Assembly: GCA_015179025.1 (NCBI GenBank)
Contig: WHUX01000189.1
Coordinates: 1 to 64,000 of the forward strand
From: Terfezia claveryi
Taxonomy: Eukaryota; Ascomycota; Pezizomycetes; Pezizales; Pezizaceae
Length of the DNA stretch: 64,000 bases
Direction of reading: 5' to 3'
The translations under genes and the position numbers were made by a program. A model generated the notes under the pieces. The model saw only the letters and a list, made by a program, of their open reading frames with translations, was not told the DNA's origin and did not search any database. Positions 32,395 through 43,773 of this stretch are shown piece after piece (positions within the stretch are counted from its first letter, which is position 1; every line of letters begins with the position of its first letter).

Positions 32395-33847
32395 ATGACT
32401 TCTTCCCTCGAGCAATTGAAGGCCTCTGGAACCGTACGTCACCCACAATCTCCAAGACCGCATTTCTTTTCCTCCATGGGGTTCGTTTCATGGAACAGGA
32501 GCTCTCGAGAATTTTGTGCATTGATCCTCATAGCTAACTCTGATCCTAATATAGACCGTTGTCTGTGACAGGTAATAGCATGAAAGCTGTGGGGGCTGCG
32601 GGGATAATTGCTAATCAACCATTACAATAGTGGTGATTTTGCTACCATCGCCAAATACAAACCACAAGATGCTACAGTACGTCCCTTGTCTACCCTATTA
32701 AACCGGATTTCCAATACACTAACAATCCTGCGAATATAGACCAACCCATCCCTCATTCTTGCTGCGTCCAAGAAGCCAGAATATGCCCCTCTCGTTAACT
32801 CCGCTGTAGCTTACGGTAGGGAGTGTGGAGTAAGTAAAACATTAACTCAGAACCTGTAATTCATAACAAAAAAACTGACCTATGTGACAGTCAACTATTG
32901 AGGAGCAGGTCGATGCTACCCTTGACATGCTTTTGGTAGAATTCGGAAAGGAGATTTTAAAAATCGTGCCTGGCAAGGTTTCCACTGAAGTTGACGCCAA
33001 ACTCTCTTTTGACAAACAAGCCTCCATCGACAAAGCCCTCCATATCATTGACCTCTACAATTCTGTTGGTATCTCTAAGGACCGCATTCTCATCAAGGTA
33101 GCTTCTACCTGGGAAGGTATCCAGGCCGCCCGTGAGCTACAGTCCAAGCATGGAATTAACACAAACTTGACACTCATGTTCTCCCTTGAGCAAGCAATTG
33201 CTGCCGCTGAAGCCGGCGCTTACTTGATTTCTCCATTCGTCGGAAGGATCATGGATTACTACAAGGCTCTGACCGGCAAGGCCTTTGCTGGTCATGAGGA
33301 CCCAGGTGTTCAGTCCGTCCAGACCATCTACAACTACTACAAGAAGTTTGGATACGACGTAAGCCCATTTATGTGATATTCTATAGATTTTCAAGTGGCT
33401 GACCTGTGCAGACCATCGTGATGGGTGCCTCTTTCAGGAACGTCGACGAAATCATTGAGTTGGCTGGCTGTGACTATCTCACTATTGCTGTAAGAATTGC
33501 TGTTCCAACTGCACAGAGTACTTTCCATCTAACAATTTTGGGAAATAAGCCGTCTCTCCTTGAGAATCTCTACAACTCCACCAGGCCCGTCCCAAGGAAG
33601 CTCAACCCCGACGGCGCCAAGACTCTTGACATCGAGAAGAAGAGTTACATCGACAATGAAGCAGCGTTCCGCTACGACTTCAACGAGAACCCAATGGCGG
33701 TCGACAAGCTTGCTCAAGGTATCAGGAGCTTTGCTGCTGATGCCGAGACATTGAAGAAGATCCTAAGAGGTTAGTGAACCCTGAAAGCTTACCCTCAGTT
33801 TGATTTGCGACTAACATTTTTCCACTATAGCAAAAATTGAGGCTTAA
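32395..33847 (+). CDS. TAL1: Transaldolase (pentose phosphate pathway)
   Basis: Moves a dihydroxyacetone unit between sugar phosphates in the non-oxidative pentose phosphate pathway, in the cytosol. Eight exons: 32395..32433, 32555..32571, 32631..32676, 32740..32829, 32891..33358, 33412..33489, 33550..33769, 33831..33847; 324 residues, the family length. Key blocks are [46 protein letters not shown] (Lys about 133 forms the Schiff base), [11 protein letters not shown], and [11 protein letters not shown]. Exon 2 is only 17 nt and the last exon is 17 nt. Intron 6 (33490-33549) is 60 nt with no in-frame stop, so it could be mistaken for coding; removing it gives [15 protein letters not shown] as in other transaldolases. 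Confidence 0.97.
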
Positions 33848-35974
33848 CTTGCGATAAAATCGATGATGAAGGAAGTGTAAAAGAAAGGGTACCAAGCTCA
33901 TCACATGTATGATAGCTAAAGAAGATATAATTTGGGTTGTTGATCAATTGCTTTGGTCTATACTTTTCCTTGCGGGTTTGATTCACTAGATGCCTTATTG
34001 ATATTTATAGAACTTCGACTACTAATTTACTTGAATTTATGTTAGTTATGTTCCCTATAGTTGGCCTTGTGATCACTCTTTTATGCTTATTAGTACTGTC
34101 GATTGCTCTTTTGATAATGGTTTCAAGATGCGTTTTTGGATACACTGTTCAACACTGGAAAGAGAACAGCACATCAGCGTGCTTATCAACACCCTCAGTG
34201 CCTTCCCGCGTGATATGACTTCAGCTGATACCAGCTCCATAAATAGAAATAATGCGGCGCCTGGATTAGATTCTGTTCTCCCCCCCTATGTCTATCACGA
34301 AATTATGTCAATGCTGAATGTCCCCAACCAGATTAAACGCCCTCCCTCTTTGGACCTACATATGTATGTTTACAAGCTATCCTTCCGTGTAACACCTCCA
34401 GATTCATCTCGGGTCTTCTACAGTATCTACCTAATTGATACACACGTTGCAATATACGTCTGGTTGGCACATCCCTCACTAGCCGCCAAGCTTCCCCAAT
34501 AGCACAAAGTTCTCACTTAGCCGTTTTCGGTAGTCGAGCACATTGTTGGGCTTCGAGTGATATTTGGACAACCGCGGCATAACCTATCCCATGACCATAT
34601 TCGGCGCTATTGCACCCCTCGCCACAGGCCTCATCCTACTTTGAAAGCCACAAACGCCGAGGTCGAGTTATAGGGATCAACTGGGTATTTTCATCGATTA
34701 ATTTCTCAGGAGCATACTTCAGCTTGTATGGCGTTGGAAATTGCAGTTTTTGGACATCATGAGGATTTGTCGCTGAGGAGAAGGTTTAGGGAAGGGAAGG
34801 GGGAGAGCTGATGAGGAGAGTGTAGGTAAAAGGAATGTTATTATAATTGCAGAAACCCTCTTCATCATCATTTGGTTTAATGGAAGTTGACCCCCTACAT
34901 TTTTTTTTTTTTTTTTCCTTCACTTTTACTATCCCACAAAAAGCTTCCATTATATAAGAAAAATAACAAATTTCAAAAAAAAAATTCCTCCTCCCTCCTC
35001 CCTCCTCCCCCCTCCCCCAATTTAAAGAAAAAAAAAAAAAAAAAAAACAATACTCTCTTTTTTTTTTTTTTTTTTTTTTGTATTTTCTCACACAAACACC
35101 CCTTCCTTCTTCACATTTCCCACCTTCTTGAGTTGCGCCTTCATTCTCTTCCCCCCTCCCCCCCCCCCCCAACCAACGGAAAAAAAAAACCCGTGTAAGC
35201 TATGCTATTATTGCAAATAAGTCAGCTTTCTACGAGTCCCAAACACCCCGTCCAGAAAATTCCACAACCACGACCCTCACCGCACATTGAACCCCCCCCC
35301 TCCCCTTCCCTCTTCCCCCTTAAAAGTACTAAATCATTCCTTTGAGTCACAATAAGCGGGAGCATAACCACCAGCACTACAACACCTGTACTGAGTAAGT
35401 ACCATACTAGACATCAGTCTTTTGTTGGAGGCATAGTGGTTGAAAAATATCCATAGCTATGGAGGAGAAGCTGCAATATTTACTATTGCATTCCCTATTA
35501 CTAATAGAAGAGGATCGACTACCTAGCATGTACATTATTACCCTAAGCTCTAGCACCGCCATCCGCAAGCTCTTGGGGGAATGAAACTAAGGACGTATGT
35601 GGTGGGTTTTGCGGGACAGTACTGGGAGCTTAGGTGGGCAGAGGGTGGAAAGAAGAGGGAAGCTAGAACGTGTGAAGGCGGAGGCGGAGTGTGCTGTGGT
35701 TATGAAATTATGAAATCCATGATGTATGGCCCACGCGTATCGGAGGGGTATTGCTGCCTCGGAATACAAAGTTATATTACAAAGTAACTTCAATTTGTGA
35801 ATATCCATGGCATGATAGATTTCATTAACTAACCATTGCACCGCAAGTAATGTATATGGTATGGAGTGGTATTGGGTGCGACTGTTGACCAACATGCACT
35901 CCCCCATGTCTTTTGCTCCACCTTCCTTTCACCAGTTGCCTCTTGATTATTCACACTAGCCTATTCACACCTAC
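33848..35974. other. Gene-free stretch with extreme homopolymer tracts
   Basis: A 139-residue frame at 34083-34502 matches no family I know. GTCTGGTTGGCAC at 34459-34471 matches the MITE terminus. From 34900 to 35180 there is an alternation of poly-T, poly-A and poly-C/CT tracts, with another C-run near 35290. Confidence 0.6.
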
Positions 35975-37096
35975 TCAAATCTTCGCCTCCATCTGCGCCT
36001 CTCTCTCCAGCTTCCCCGCCTGTGGCACCGTCCCTGGCCCACCCACCTCCAACCCCGCATCCACATTTCCAGCCTCAACCGTCTTAACTGCATAATCCCA
36101 ATCCTCCTCCCCACTAAACCACCAATTCCTCTCCTCCCCGTTCTTCAGAAACGAGCAATCCCCATTTACCCTCAGTATCCAACCCCCGCCAACTCCTCTT
36201 CCCTCAGTCCAATCCACCTGTGGCACCGTCCCATCCGAATTCGGTGGAGGCACAGTCGCCTTCCCCCCCGGCACATGCGCCACAGATCTGCGTTGGTAAA
36301 CGCTCAACGAGCACGTCCCAGTTTTGATATCTGCGTTCACATCACCAACAAGCACCCTTCCAATGGCGATATTCGTCGCTGCATGGGCACAGAGAAGGAT
36401 TGCCTTTGGTGCGGTGGGGGAGTTTGGATTTGAGAGGTGTTCTTTATCGATTGCCTCGATTATGCGACTGAGGGCGTATGCAGTTCGGTCGTGAATTTCT
36501 TTGACGGACTCCCCGTTGGTGGAAGGTATGATTACGGGATTGTAAGTTGTTAAGACGCGGGGGAAGAAGGCGTGGAGGAGCTCGGGGGAAGCGGGGGAGG
36601 GGTGTTCAAAGCGGGCTCGCTGCGCACAAATCTTAGCCTTAGGTCTCTTCCTTATAGCAGAAGTTATATTTTCAGAGGACTAAACTCACACCATACCACT
36701 CCCCAATCCCATTCTCCGCTAGAATCTCCTGAATGCCAAGCTTCTCCGCCACTGGATCGACTGTTTGTAGGCAGCGGTAGAAAGGGGAGCAGTAGATCCG
36801 AGTAGGGGTTGGGTCGACGGTGGCTATGTATTCGGCAAGTTCGTGGGCTTGGTCGACACCGTGTGCGGCAAGGGGTGGGTCGCTAGGGATGTTGGTGGGG
36901 GAGAGGATCGAGGCGGAGGTAGCGCCAGTTGAGGGGTCGGTGACCCAGTTGGAGCGGAACTGGGGGACCGGGGATTAGTTGAGGAAATGGGGTGTAGGGA
37001 GGAGCTCGGGAGGGGACAGGAAGGTGAGGGGGGACAGGAAGGTGAGGGGGGGTGGTAATATACCCCGTGGCGGGTTACGTAGATGGTTTCGAGCAT
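35975..37096 (-). CDS. Phosphoglycerate-mutase-fold protein, TFIIIC 55-kDa subunit (Tfc7) type
   Basis: Exons complement(37064..37096, 36690..36959, 35975..36619) give 315 residues. The first exon (33 nt) encodes MLETIYVTRHG, carrying the RHG signature; the second starts FRSNWVTDPSTG. Later come HGVDQAHELAEYI, RIYCSPFYRCLQTV, ENGIGEWYG and the second active-site His in LCAHAATNIAIGR. In fungi this branch of the histidine phosphatase family includes the tau55/Tfc7 subunit of TFIIIC (RNA polymerase III) and its metabolic paralogue; the EWYG and ARFEHPSP region fits that group. Whether this protein acts in transcription or as a phosphatase cannot be told. The C-terminal 90 residues are acidic. 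Confidence 0.8.
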
Positions 37097-38089
37097 TGTT
37101 AGGAGGTGAGGATGGTGTGGTGGGCTATCGTGTATGGTTTCCTCTATGTTGCGCTGACGGAAGTTCGTTGGTTTGATTCCAAGTAGATTAAGTAAGTACC
37201 TATGTACACTGTAGTCGGCGCCAAGGTTGTGCTCACAAATCAACAATCAACAAAAGGGTAGAGATGTAATATATTTTGGGCTTGCAAATAAAACTATGGC
37301 TTGCTGGTATTCTTAAAGACGATTAAATATATCCAAGACTGATTTATTCATACAGTAATATCTACAGAACAAGGGCTGGAGTCCAGTCATTCCCGAGCCA
37401 GTGGAGGACGTTGCAGCATCATTGTTGGTGACTTCTGCAAAGAAACTCAGTGACCTTGGGGATAGAAGCCCAAATATCAGATAGCACATTAAGAATCCAA
37501 CTTAATTGAAGTACGGTTTGATGAAGCAAGGAAGTATCAATTATCTCGAGGGTTGAGAGACAAGTTGAGTCCCTGCTTGACCCTTCATCGCTTAACCTTC
37601 CCTTTCATTACAGCAGTAGATCTTCCACAACTAAAGATGTCACACAGGATCTTAGATATACTCTGGAAGATGAGGAGCAAGGAGGAAGTTCTCACCCCAA
37701 GGAACATGTCTATCTAGTAATATCTCAAAACAAAGGTTTTAAACAAGGAAAAGTACAAAAAGTTAGAGCGTGGAGAATTTCATTTGCCCAAAACACCTAC
37801 AGTACAGTTTCACTCCCCAGTCATTCAGGTTAAGAATATCTATAACGCCCAAAGCATGAACAACAACCACAACGTGTACCGGTATCTAACTGACACAACA
37901 CAAGAAACGTCACTAAACCAAAACTAGAAACTCAAACCTCTCACAAACAAAGATCAAATGCCGCAAACAACCCATCACACATAAACTAGCAGAAGAAAAG
38001 ATAGATAAGTACAATCATCAACGTAAACATTGGGGTCAACCATTCTGGGAAGTTGGAATTCAAGTTCCGGGCTCTTTAAAAATACGAGC
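37097..38089. other. Gene-free stretch
   Basis: AT-rich, with short frames only. The first 150 bp are probably the promoter of the mutase-fold gene; the last part is probably the 3' UTR of the zinc-knuckle gene. Confidence 0.55.
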
Positions 38090-40118
38090 CTAAACCGCAA
38101 TGGCTCCATGTTCACGCCTCGCTGCAGCTGATTCTAGGGGAACTTGATCTCTCACCACCCACTGTGGTTCAACATTCAGCGACACCTCTAGCTCATGTGC
38201 CGACGAATTTCGTCTTCCCTCAGCCCTATCCATCTTATCCAACCCAATCACCAAGTTCTTTAACCAGTCACATTCCACACTCTTTGTCAAGAAAATACCC
38301 TCATGTGTTTTTGCGCATGGGCACTGGACACCGCTGCCGCAGCTCTCAATTGCTAGGATAAATGGGATTGTGCTTTGTCCACTCTCGAATTCAGATTTGA
38401 CCGCCACGAGAGCGAGCTTTTCTACTCGAGCAGCATTGGCAACAGGGAGTTGCCATATCATTGAAAGTTCACACGCCTGATGGTCTGTAGAAGGCTCGGT
38501 ACGGCCTAGTTTGATTCGGAGTTGTCCAGAGACATTAGGAAGGGATGTCGCCAGGTATATATATTCCGAGGCCTCCTGAGCGAGTGAGGCGAGAAGTTTC
38601 CGAGTCGCTGTAGAGAACCCAATTGTTTGGAGCTCTAGTCCTTCATCTAGTGTTCTAAGTTAGCTAATGTGGAGCCAAAATGCATCGGGGTTACTTACCA
38701 GCAGGGTTAACAATTTTTTCCCTGTTTATGTGTAATTTCTCATTGTGACGTGCTGACTTGAATGGGCTCATGAGGGCGTTGACTATCCAACCAAAATTAC
38801 ACGAACGGCTTCCTTTCGATTTCTTCGGTTTCCCAGTAGGTGAGTCTGTGGGTTTTGGCTCGTCATACAATTCTACCACTGTCCAGGTGGTTAACTGAAG
38901 GGAGGTGTTGTCTGCCGACTTTTCAGGAAGGTGAGTTGGAACTTCGAGTTCAGGACCATCTAGGAGCAAGATGGGCTCATCTGCTTGTACCGGTAGGCTA
39001 TGCGGAAGCAGATCAAGCAGATCAACCACCGAGGGCATTTGGTCATGACCCTGGTTCTGTTCATCCTCACCAGTGGGCAGTTCATCCTCACCAGTGGGCA
39101 GTTCATCCTCACCAGTGGGCAGTTCATCCTCACCAGTAGGCAGTTCATCCTCACCAGTGGGAACTTCGTCCTCACCAGCGGGCAGTTCATCCTCACCAGT
39201 GGGCAGTTCATCGTCACCAGTGGGCAGTTCGTACTCACTAGCGGGCAGTTCATCCTCACCAGCGGGCAGTTCATCCTCACCATTGGACAGCTCATCCTCA
39301 CCTTCGGACAGTTCATCCTCACCATTGGGTGCTGTAGCCACAGTGCATGTTGTTAAATCTGTTGGCATATCGTTGTCGGGGCTCTCCTCCCAAAATCCAG
39401 AATCTTCGGCTAAATCACCAACGCTACTACCGTCTTCCTCATCCGATTCGGAGCTGTCTGAAGAGTCGAGTTCCTCCACACGGATCTCGGGTACGGTTCG
39501 GTGGATATCATCCTGCTGGCATGAAACGAGTGTAGTGTATACGACTGGGCTACGTTGCTCCAGCTCTTCCTCAGCTTGCAAAGTAATTGCCAACATGGTT
39601 GCACTAGAGGTAATAGCCCTGACTGGCGGAATCGGAGCAGTGACGGGCTTATAGCTCGACGTATTAGAGAGGTATTCTTCGCTTGTCCTCTTTCGCCGCG
39701 GTTTTGCAGGTTCCTTCGGAGCTTGGCCTGTATGCTGCCAGCAGTAATGTCCCGGATAATGAACTAACATCCGCTTGCACCGTTCAAGCTTCAATGTCTG
39801 GCCTCGGCATCTGCGGGTCCCAGACTCACTATCTGAACTTTCGTAGTCGGCCGATTGATACGTGTGTTGCCAGCAATATTCACCTCCATTGGCCAACGTG
39901 TTTCTACATTGAGCGCCCTGCACCGTCTTGCCCTTGCACCTTGTACGTGAATAATAGCTAGTATCGACTTTGGCCTTGGTTAAAGAGTATGAATATGTCT
40001 CAACGAATACTTCTTGGTCTGTGTGCTGCCAGCAATAGCTGCCTGGTACGGTTACAAGGATGCGTTTACACTGAAGCCCAGCTCGAGTAATCCCCTTGCA
40101 TTGCCTTCCGCAGGGCAT
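38090..40118 (-). CDS. Triple Cys/His-knuckle protein with acidic repeats and a T5orf172/GIY-YIG-like tail
   Basis: Exons complement(38699..40118, 38090..38646), 658 residues; the intron has GTAAGT, GCTAAC and CACTAG. The N-terminus holds three similar knuckles, C-x9-C-x10/11-C-x2-H, each ending YCWQHT (starts near residues 7, 62 and 104). These resemble small zinc-binding repeats found in fungal and protist proteins of unknown role. The middle is acidic (SDSSESDEEDG) and then carries about 14 copies of the heptad GEDELPT (39060-39335). The second exon encodes EYIYLATSL, RIKLGRTEP and later ARVEKLALVAVKSEF, which matches the pattern of T5orf172/DUF1766 GIY-YIG-like domains (YIY start, KxGRT, Glu in the helix). 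No catalytic assignment is safe. The architecture is unusual; see findings. Confidence 0.7.
39060..39335 (-). repeat. 21-bp coding minisatellite (acidic heptads)
   Basis: Tandem 21-bp units (forward strand CAGTTCATCCTCACCAGTGGG and variants) encode GEDELPT/GEDELPA heptads in the minus-strand gene. Units in the middle are nearly identical, so copy number is probably polymorphic. Plus-strand frames across it are repeat shadows. Confidence 0.93.
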
Positions 40119-42898
40119 ATTTGAGGCAAAGGGGAATGAATGTTGAGCTGTCTGAGCTGCTCGCGACGGGAGTGAAAGGTTTCAAAGCTGAAAATTAGCT
40201 TGATCAATTGACCAATCCCTATCTTTTCTCACTAGATTGGGTTGTGAATATGGTAGATGGGGTGTGCCAGTGAGAATATTCAAGTTAAAATGGTGGGTCC
40301 ACGAGGCAAGGTGATAATAGTGATCAACTTTGTCGATATATGTATAGGCAATTATATAGAATCTAGAATAAAGTAAAAGCAATCCTCAGCAGTGGGGAAC
40401 AAATGACAGTCAGTGGTTACACCTCTTCCGCTATATATTACCCCATATGTCAACGTCGTGCAGGCTACAGTATACATAGCTAAAAAGAACTCAGTTACAC
40501 GCGCAGGGTTTCATCCTTGTTATCGTTTGCGGCACATAATACACTAATGGATTCGACGACATCCTTAGCTATAGCCGCCAGCAGCAATAGCTACCAGTCG
40601 TAGTTCAAAGTATATACAACTATTATCGTTACAATCCATGAATCAGATCGTCGATCATAGTTTAAGAACATTTTTGAAACGGCAGAGAGAGCAGAGTTCT
40701 GTGTACTTGATGAACACCAGCGCAGCCCCCATGTTGGGGGCTTCTGAAGCCAGAAGACTAGGCTGTCAGTGAGACCACATGTACATATAGTGTAATTCAT
40801 GAGTAACCATTATTATCACTTCCTACAGGGGCGATTCGGATGGCCATCCCAGTTTTAAATTGTGCGTGAAACCTCTATGGCCGTGCTCTCGTTGATCAGC
40901 GAATTCAAACAGCACCCGGCGGATTGGCACTGATGGTTCATATACTGCGCCCTCGGTTGCGAGCAGGCTGATGATGACAGAATATTCACAATGACTTATT
41001 CCTGCGGCTGTTTCGCATTCATGTATACTAGTATACTCGCGTGGGCGTCGAGGGCGATAACATGCGATGCGGCGGTGCATACTAAAGTATGTATGATCAG
41101 CATTCGCGATTTACAGCCACCATGTACAATATCTACTTCTCTCCCAGTCTTTGCATTATACTATCATCCCGCATCTCCTCCCCCCTCCACCTGAGTACAT
41201 AAATAGGTACGTATAGCATACATAAATGTCTACAAGCTCAAGACCACCCCTTAAGCATATTCTACGCATTTTGTTGCGTCCAGAATACTCTGTACAACTA
41301 CAATAAATTTTCTCGCTATAGTTTCAATTCTGGATTTTGGAATTTGCCATTCCTAGTATAAATAGTTCACAAAACGAAGTACCGGTAATCGTTCGATCAT
41401 GAAGGGATGTCGCATGCGCCGCCAACCTGCATGCATACTATGTAGTATCCGCGCTTAGATTAATTTAGTTTTGCTCAAGCGATGTATGTATGTACTTCTG
41501 TAGTACAGTACATACATGTACGTATTTGCTCAAAGATCAAAATATCCTTCATGTCTGACATCCATAACCAGGTTGTTTACTATTAAGAAATGTATGCAGC
41601 TACCCCGCACTTGAGACCGACGGATATTGTTGTTCCCTGACTGCAGGGATTGACAACATTCAATATCAAATAGTATAGGTACTGTAAATAGGCATCTTAC
41701 TTCACACGTTGTGGCCGTTCCCGCCTAGGTACCTACATACCCGCCACCCGTGCCGATCACATACTCGCTTACATACATAGTAGTACCTAATACTACTACC
41801 GGTACCTATATGTACTGTATTTCTACTGTACGACATCAGGTGACCATAATCAATTTGAAGTCACATGCTCCGTTGACATTAGCCAGCTGCGGTGGTTGAT
41901 ATCATAAAATTATCTAGTATGGTTGGCACAAGCCCCCCTATGCTTCTTTGAAGGTTGTTGCGCCTTAGCGGAGAAACTCAAGTATACCCGCCGTACTTGA
42001 CAAGTGTAGCGACTTTTTGTGAGTAAATTTGAATTCCGTGACTTTGAAATATATAAGGTGGTATACGTTGAGGCGTTGAGTAATGTGGGAGGGTTCAGGG
42101 ACCGGTTCCCAATGCCGAACCCTAAGGTGGCCAATCAATCTCCGAGTTGCATGAACAAATGATGATGCTTGCTTGGAACGGGTAAATGAACTATCAGATT
42201 ATATCTGAGTACTGTCACAATTAATAAACTACTCCTACATGGAAGGATATCTCACAACACGCGAAGCATCTTCATAGTCGAAAGTTTTCTAAGTCTTTCT
42301 GGCCACCTGGTCCGTGCTATGCAGGGATGTTACATACTGTACGTAATGCAATAGCAGATGTATATTACTGTATGTACATTACAGTAAGTGCGTACGTACA
42401 CACCGACCATCTTTATATGCCCATCTACCTATACTCGGACCTAGCCTGGTTACTCGGTCCATAGTTTCTTACAGTGGTATATAATATTCGAACCCTCCTG
42501 CTGCACAGAGTCTGTACCCGATCCCGCCTCATTTCGAATGACGACACCCAATTCTTTGAGACGATGATGGCACTGACGATAAAACCCAGTCAATTGTTCG
42601 TTATGCGGAAATTTGCAATCTTCAATCTCGAATTTTCATCGGGTGGGTTTGAGAAATTGACCAATGATCTCATATTGTACCCAGCTGGCTGGCATACGTA
42701 TTGCATACACGGTGTCTTGCCGTTGCCGCTGCCCAGAGCCGAGTTGGGTGTTGCCCGAGCTAGTTATTGAGCTGATAATCTGGATTTGGGTTACATTATT
42801 ACGCGTTCAGCTGCAGAGGATATTACCAATTACATCTCAAGGGATACTGTACAGTACTTCTATCTCTGTCTTTGTGATGTTGTCAGTTAACCAGGCTA
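40119..42898. other. Gene-free stretch, 2.8 kb
   Basis: AT-rich, many short direct and palindromic words such as GTACATACATGTACG near 41508-41523. At 41915-41938 lies TAGTATGGTTGGCACAAGCC, a variant MITE terminus. No protein-coding sequence is supported. Confidence 0.6.
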
Positions 42899-43003
42899 TA
42901 GTCTGGTTGGCACAAGCCCCTCGATCCCAAAAAGGTTTGACTACCCAATTGGATCGTTGTACTCCAACACTCTGGGCTACGAGAGGTTGTGCCAACCAGA
43001 CTA
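42899..43003. mobile_element. 105-bp MITE with 17-bp perfect terminal inverted repeats
   Basis: Starts TAGTCTGGTTGGCACAA and ends with its exact reverse complement TTGTGCCAACCAGACTA. Next to these, CCCCTCG and CGAGAGG extend the pairing imperfectly. If the outer TA on each side is the target duplication, it would be of Tc1/mariner-type. There is no coding capacity. Single termini of the same family occur at 27220, 34459, 41915, 55530 and 56070. Confidence 0.9.
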
Positions 43004-43306
43004 CACTCTGCGGATCGAGACTACACTCCGGGTCAACATGTTAATTGCAGTAAATTCGAGATATCTCACGATTATATTTTGTTCAACCAGAGGACGATGC
43101 ATATTTGATAAAAAGCACATATAAGGGGTCCCTGTGGATCAAATAGAATGCTCTGCATGCGTTTGCGCAGTTGGATGTCTCCAGGAGAGCCTCATGACAC
43201 TTTGTATCTGGCAAGTTATTGTAAAAATATAGATAAAATATAACACGTGGAAATTCCACCTCCTGTAAGGTAGCCTGTAATATGCACCTGAGGTAGCTAT
43301 CTTCAC

Positions 43307-43760
43307 AGGGTGCATTCTCTGTGCAAGAAGTATAATGTCCTCTTAATTTACGACGAGGTCCAAACCGGCAAGCTTATCTGTTGTGAGCATTCTGGTCTCC
43401 GTGCTTCTCGGAAAGGCGATCTCTGGAGATGTATACCCCAGTTTCTATTGTTCTTGCGGATAAGGACATCATGCCTCGCATTGAGCCAGGCACCCTGGAA
43501 ACCCTCTTGGATAAGTGTTTGTGACCATTGCCGCGTTAGAGGTTGTCTAAGCTCAATGGGCACACCGCCTGGGAGCTGTGCTTATTGTTGAAGAAGAAGG
43601 GTCTTTTGGCTAAGCCAACCCACCAGAATATCATTCACCTGGCCCCCCACTCGTCATCTCTGAAGCTCAGATTGATCGTGCCACCAGAAGCCGTGAAGGA
43701 GCTTCCATATATGAAGGCGGCGGAATTCTGTGCTCATGGCCACCACGAGCAAGACGTCAA
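43307..43760 (+). pseudogene. Ornithine aminotransferase pseudogene fragment
   Basis: Conceptual translation in shifting frames gives HSLCKKYNVLLIYDEVQTG, then KLICCEHSGLR, a VSIVLADKDIM-like stretch near 43457, IEPGTLE, and after a gap [16 protein letters not shown] with VPPEAVKEL. These are the middle and C-terminal blocks of ornithine aminotransferase, the PLP enzyme of arginine/ornithine breakdown. The Asp of YDEVQTG is kept, but the LGKALSGG region with the PLP Lys is scrambled and deleted, and the frame shifts at least twice. The functional gene is not in the window. A TTCACAG splice acceptor precedes the fragment, so it probably arose from genomic DNA rather than from mRNA. Confidence 0.88.
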
Positions 43761-43773
43761 CATCAACGGCTGA

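Noticed and set aside
34083..34502. 139-residue plus-strand frame
   Set aside because: No recognised family, no splice-linked partner and low-complexity surroundings; not strong enough to call a gene.
39000..39654. Plus-strand repeat frames (QFILTSG and SSSSPVG types)
   Set aside because: They are shadows of the GEDELPT heptad repeats of the minus-strand gene.
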